Shown here: positions 7,498 through 8,100 of the stretch, piece after piece
Position numbering within the stretch: the first letter of the stretch is position 1
Layout of the letters: every line of letters starts with the position of its first letter
Assembly: GCA_020628975.1 (NCBI GenBank)
Contig: JAHDEF010000077.1
Location: 1 to 8,100, forward strand
Length of the DNA: 8,100 bases
Direction: 5' to 3'
Source: Aquimarina sp.
GTDB lineage: Bacteria > Bacteroidota > Bacteroidia > Flavobacteriales > Flavobacteriaceae
The notes under the pieces: generated by a model
Databases searched by the model: none
Seen by the model: only the letters and a program-made list of their open reading frames with translations
What the model was told of the DNA's origin: nothing
Made by a program: the position numbers and the translations under genes

Positions 7498-7534
7498 CTT
7501 AGGTCGATATGTTCCCTAAATATATTGACCTAAG
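7498..7534. promoter_or_regulatory. Dyad with 13-bp arms between reductase and AraC-type genes
   Basis: CTTAGGTCGATAT and ATATTGACCTAAG pair over 13 bases with one G-T wobble around an 11-base centre. It starts 19 bases after the reductase stop and ends 25 bases before the regulator start. There is no T-run after it, so it is not a standard intrinsic terminator, though it may still end or protect the upstream mRNA. A third CCTAAG copy lies at 7545-7550, so the spacer carries three CTTAGG/CCTAAG hexamers, which would suit an operator for the regulator's own gene. Confidence 0.5.
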
Positions 7535-7559
7535 TAAGTTAATTCCTAAGAATAAAAAT

Positions 7560-8100
7560 ATGAAAGCAGTTTTTGAAAAAGTTGACGCTCAAGACGAATC
7601 TTCAATCGTTGCATTTCAATATTCAAATGAAAATTTTGATGCTCCGTGGCATTTTCATCCTGAATATGAATTAACTTATATTGTAGAAAGTTCAGGTACT
7701 CGATATGTGGGAAACAATATTTCTTCTTACGAAAAAGGAGATTTGGTACTTCTGGGGCCTAACCTACCTCACTGTTGGAAGAATGATCCTAAATCTGAAG
7801 AAGCTGCCAAAAGCTTGGTTATACAATGGCCAAAAGAATTACTACATCAAATGCCGGCTTTTAGAAGCATAGAAACGCTTTTAAAAACATCGCAACGTGG
7901 TATTCTTTTTAGTGATTTTGATACTAGTGAATTGGTATCGAAAATTGAGAATATCATCCAAGCTAATAGTGTACATCGATTAGTACATCTTTTGGAATTA
8001 CTAGACACACTTACCAAACACGAAAGTATAGAAACACTTGCTGGTAGCTCCTATAAATTCGATTTATCAAACGATACAAATAGCCGAATTCAAAAAGTAC
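7560..8100 (+). CDS. AraC-family transcriptional regulator, N-terminal part (cut by window edge)
   Basis: This is likely a sugar- or metabolite-responsive transcription factor for the adjacent genes. The open frame gives 180 residues without a stop before the window ends. The N-terminal half has the cupin fold pattern of AraC ligand-binding domains: PWHFHPEYELTYIV at 29-42 with the His-x-His pair, then a Gly/Asp turn (EKGDLVLLGPNLPHCW, 58-73) and IQWP (88-91). Helical segments follow from about residue 95, and the last residues (NSRIQKV) match the stretch that usually precedes the two helix-turn-helix motifs, which lie outside the window. The start MKAVFEK is typical of Bacteroidota members. 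It follows the reductase gene by 81 bases on the same strand. The AraC assignment rests on the sensor half only; target genes and ligand are unknown. Confidence 0.85.
   Translation, partial: MKAVFEKVDAQDESSIVAFQYSNENFDAPWHFHPEYELTYIVESSGTRYVGNNISSYEKGDLVLLGPNLPHCWKNDPKSEEAAKSLVIQWPKELLHQMPAFRSIETLLKTSQRGILFSDFDTSELVSKIENIIQANSVHRLVHLLELLDTLTKHESIETLAGSSYKFDLSNDTNSRIQKV

Overview
The window looks like the chromosome of a marine, alga-degrading member of the Flavobacteriia (Bacteroidota). The DNA is AT-rich. The large secreted enzyme ends in a type IX secretion sorting domain, and the first gene closely follows the flavobacterial long-chain polyprenyl synthetase pattern. No species is assigned.

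Layout. Positions 1-373 (minus strand) hold the 5' part of a housekeeping polyprenyl diphosphate synthase gene, cut by the window edge. A 254-bp divergent spacer follows. Positions 628-3852 (plus) encode a 1074-residue secreted multidomain protein: signal peptide, DUF5060, a (beta/alpha)8-type hydrolase-like core, a collagen-binding-like beta domain, two further beta-sandwich modules and a type IX sorting domain. A 585-bp AT-rich gap (3853-4437) has no convincing gene but carries two REP-like palindromes and a small hairpin. Then come three plus-strand genes that form one electron-transfer system: a class I cytochrome P450 (4438-5595), a putidaredoxin-type [2Fe-2S] ferredoxin (5785-6096) and an FAD/NADH ferredoxin reductase (6219-7478). 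A dyad of 13-bp arms separates these from the start of an AraC-type regulator (7560 to the window end), whose DNA-binding half lies outside.

How the genes may work together. NADH -> reductase -> ferredoxin -> P450 is a complete bacterial class I P450 chain. In marine Flavobacteriia such three-gene sets (CYP236A type) are known to oxidatively demethylate 6-O-methyl-D-galactose, a sugar of the red-algal polysaccharide porphyran, giving galactose and formaldehyde. The P450 resembles that group in length, motifs and context, and it sits beside a secreted carbohydrate-active protein and a sensor-type regulator. I therefore infer a red-algal galactan (porphyran/agar) utilisation locus. The substrate is an inference: no agarase, porphyranase, sulfatase or SusC/D gene lies inside this window. 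The least described element is the DUF5060 protein, whose reaction I cannot name.
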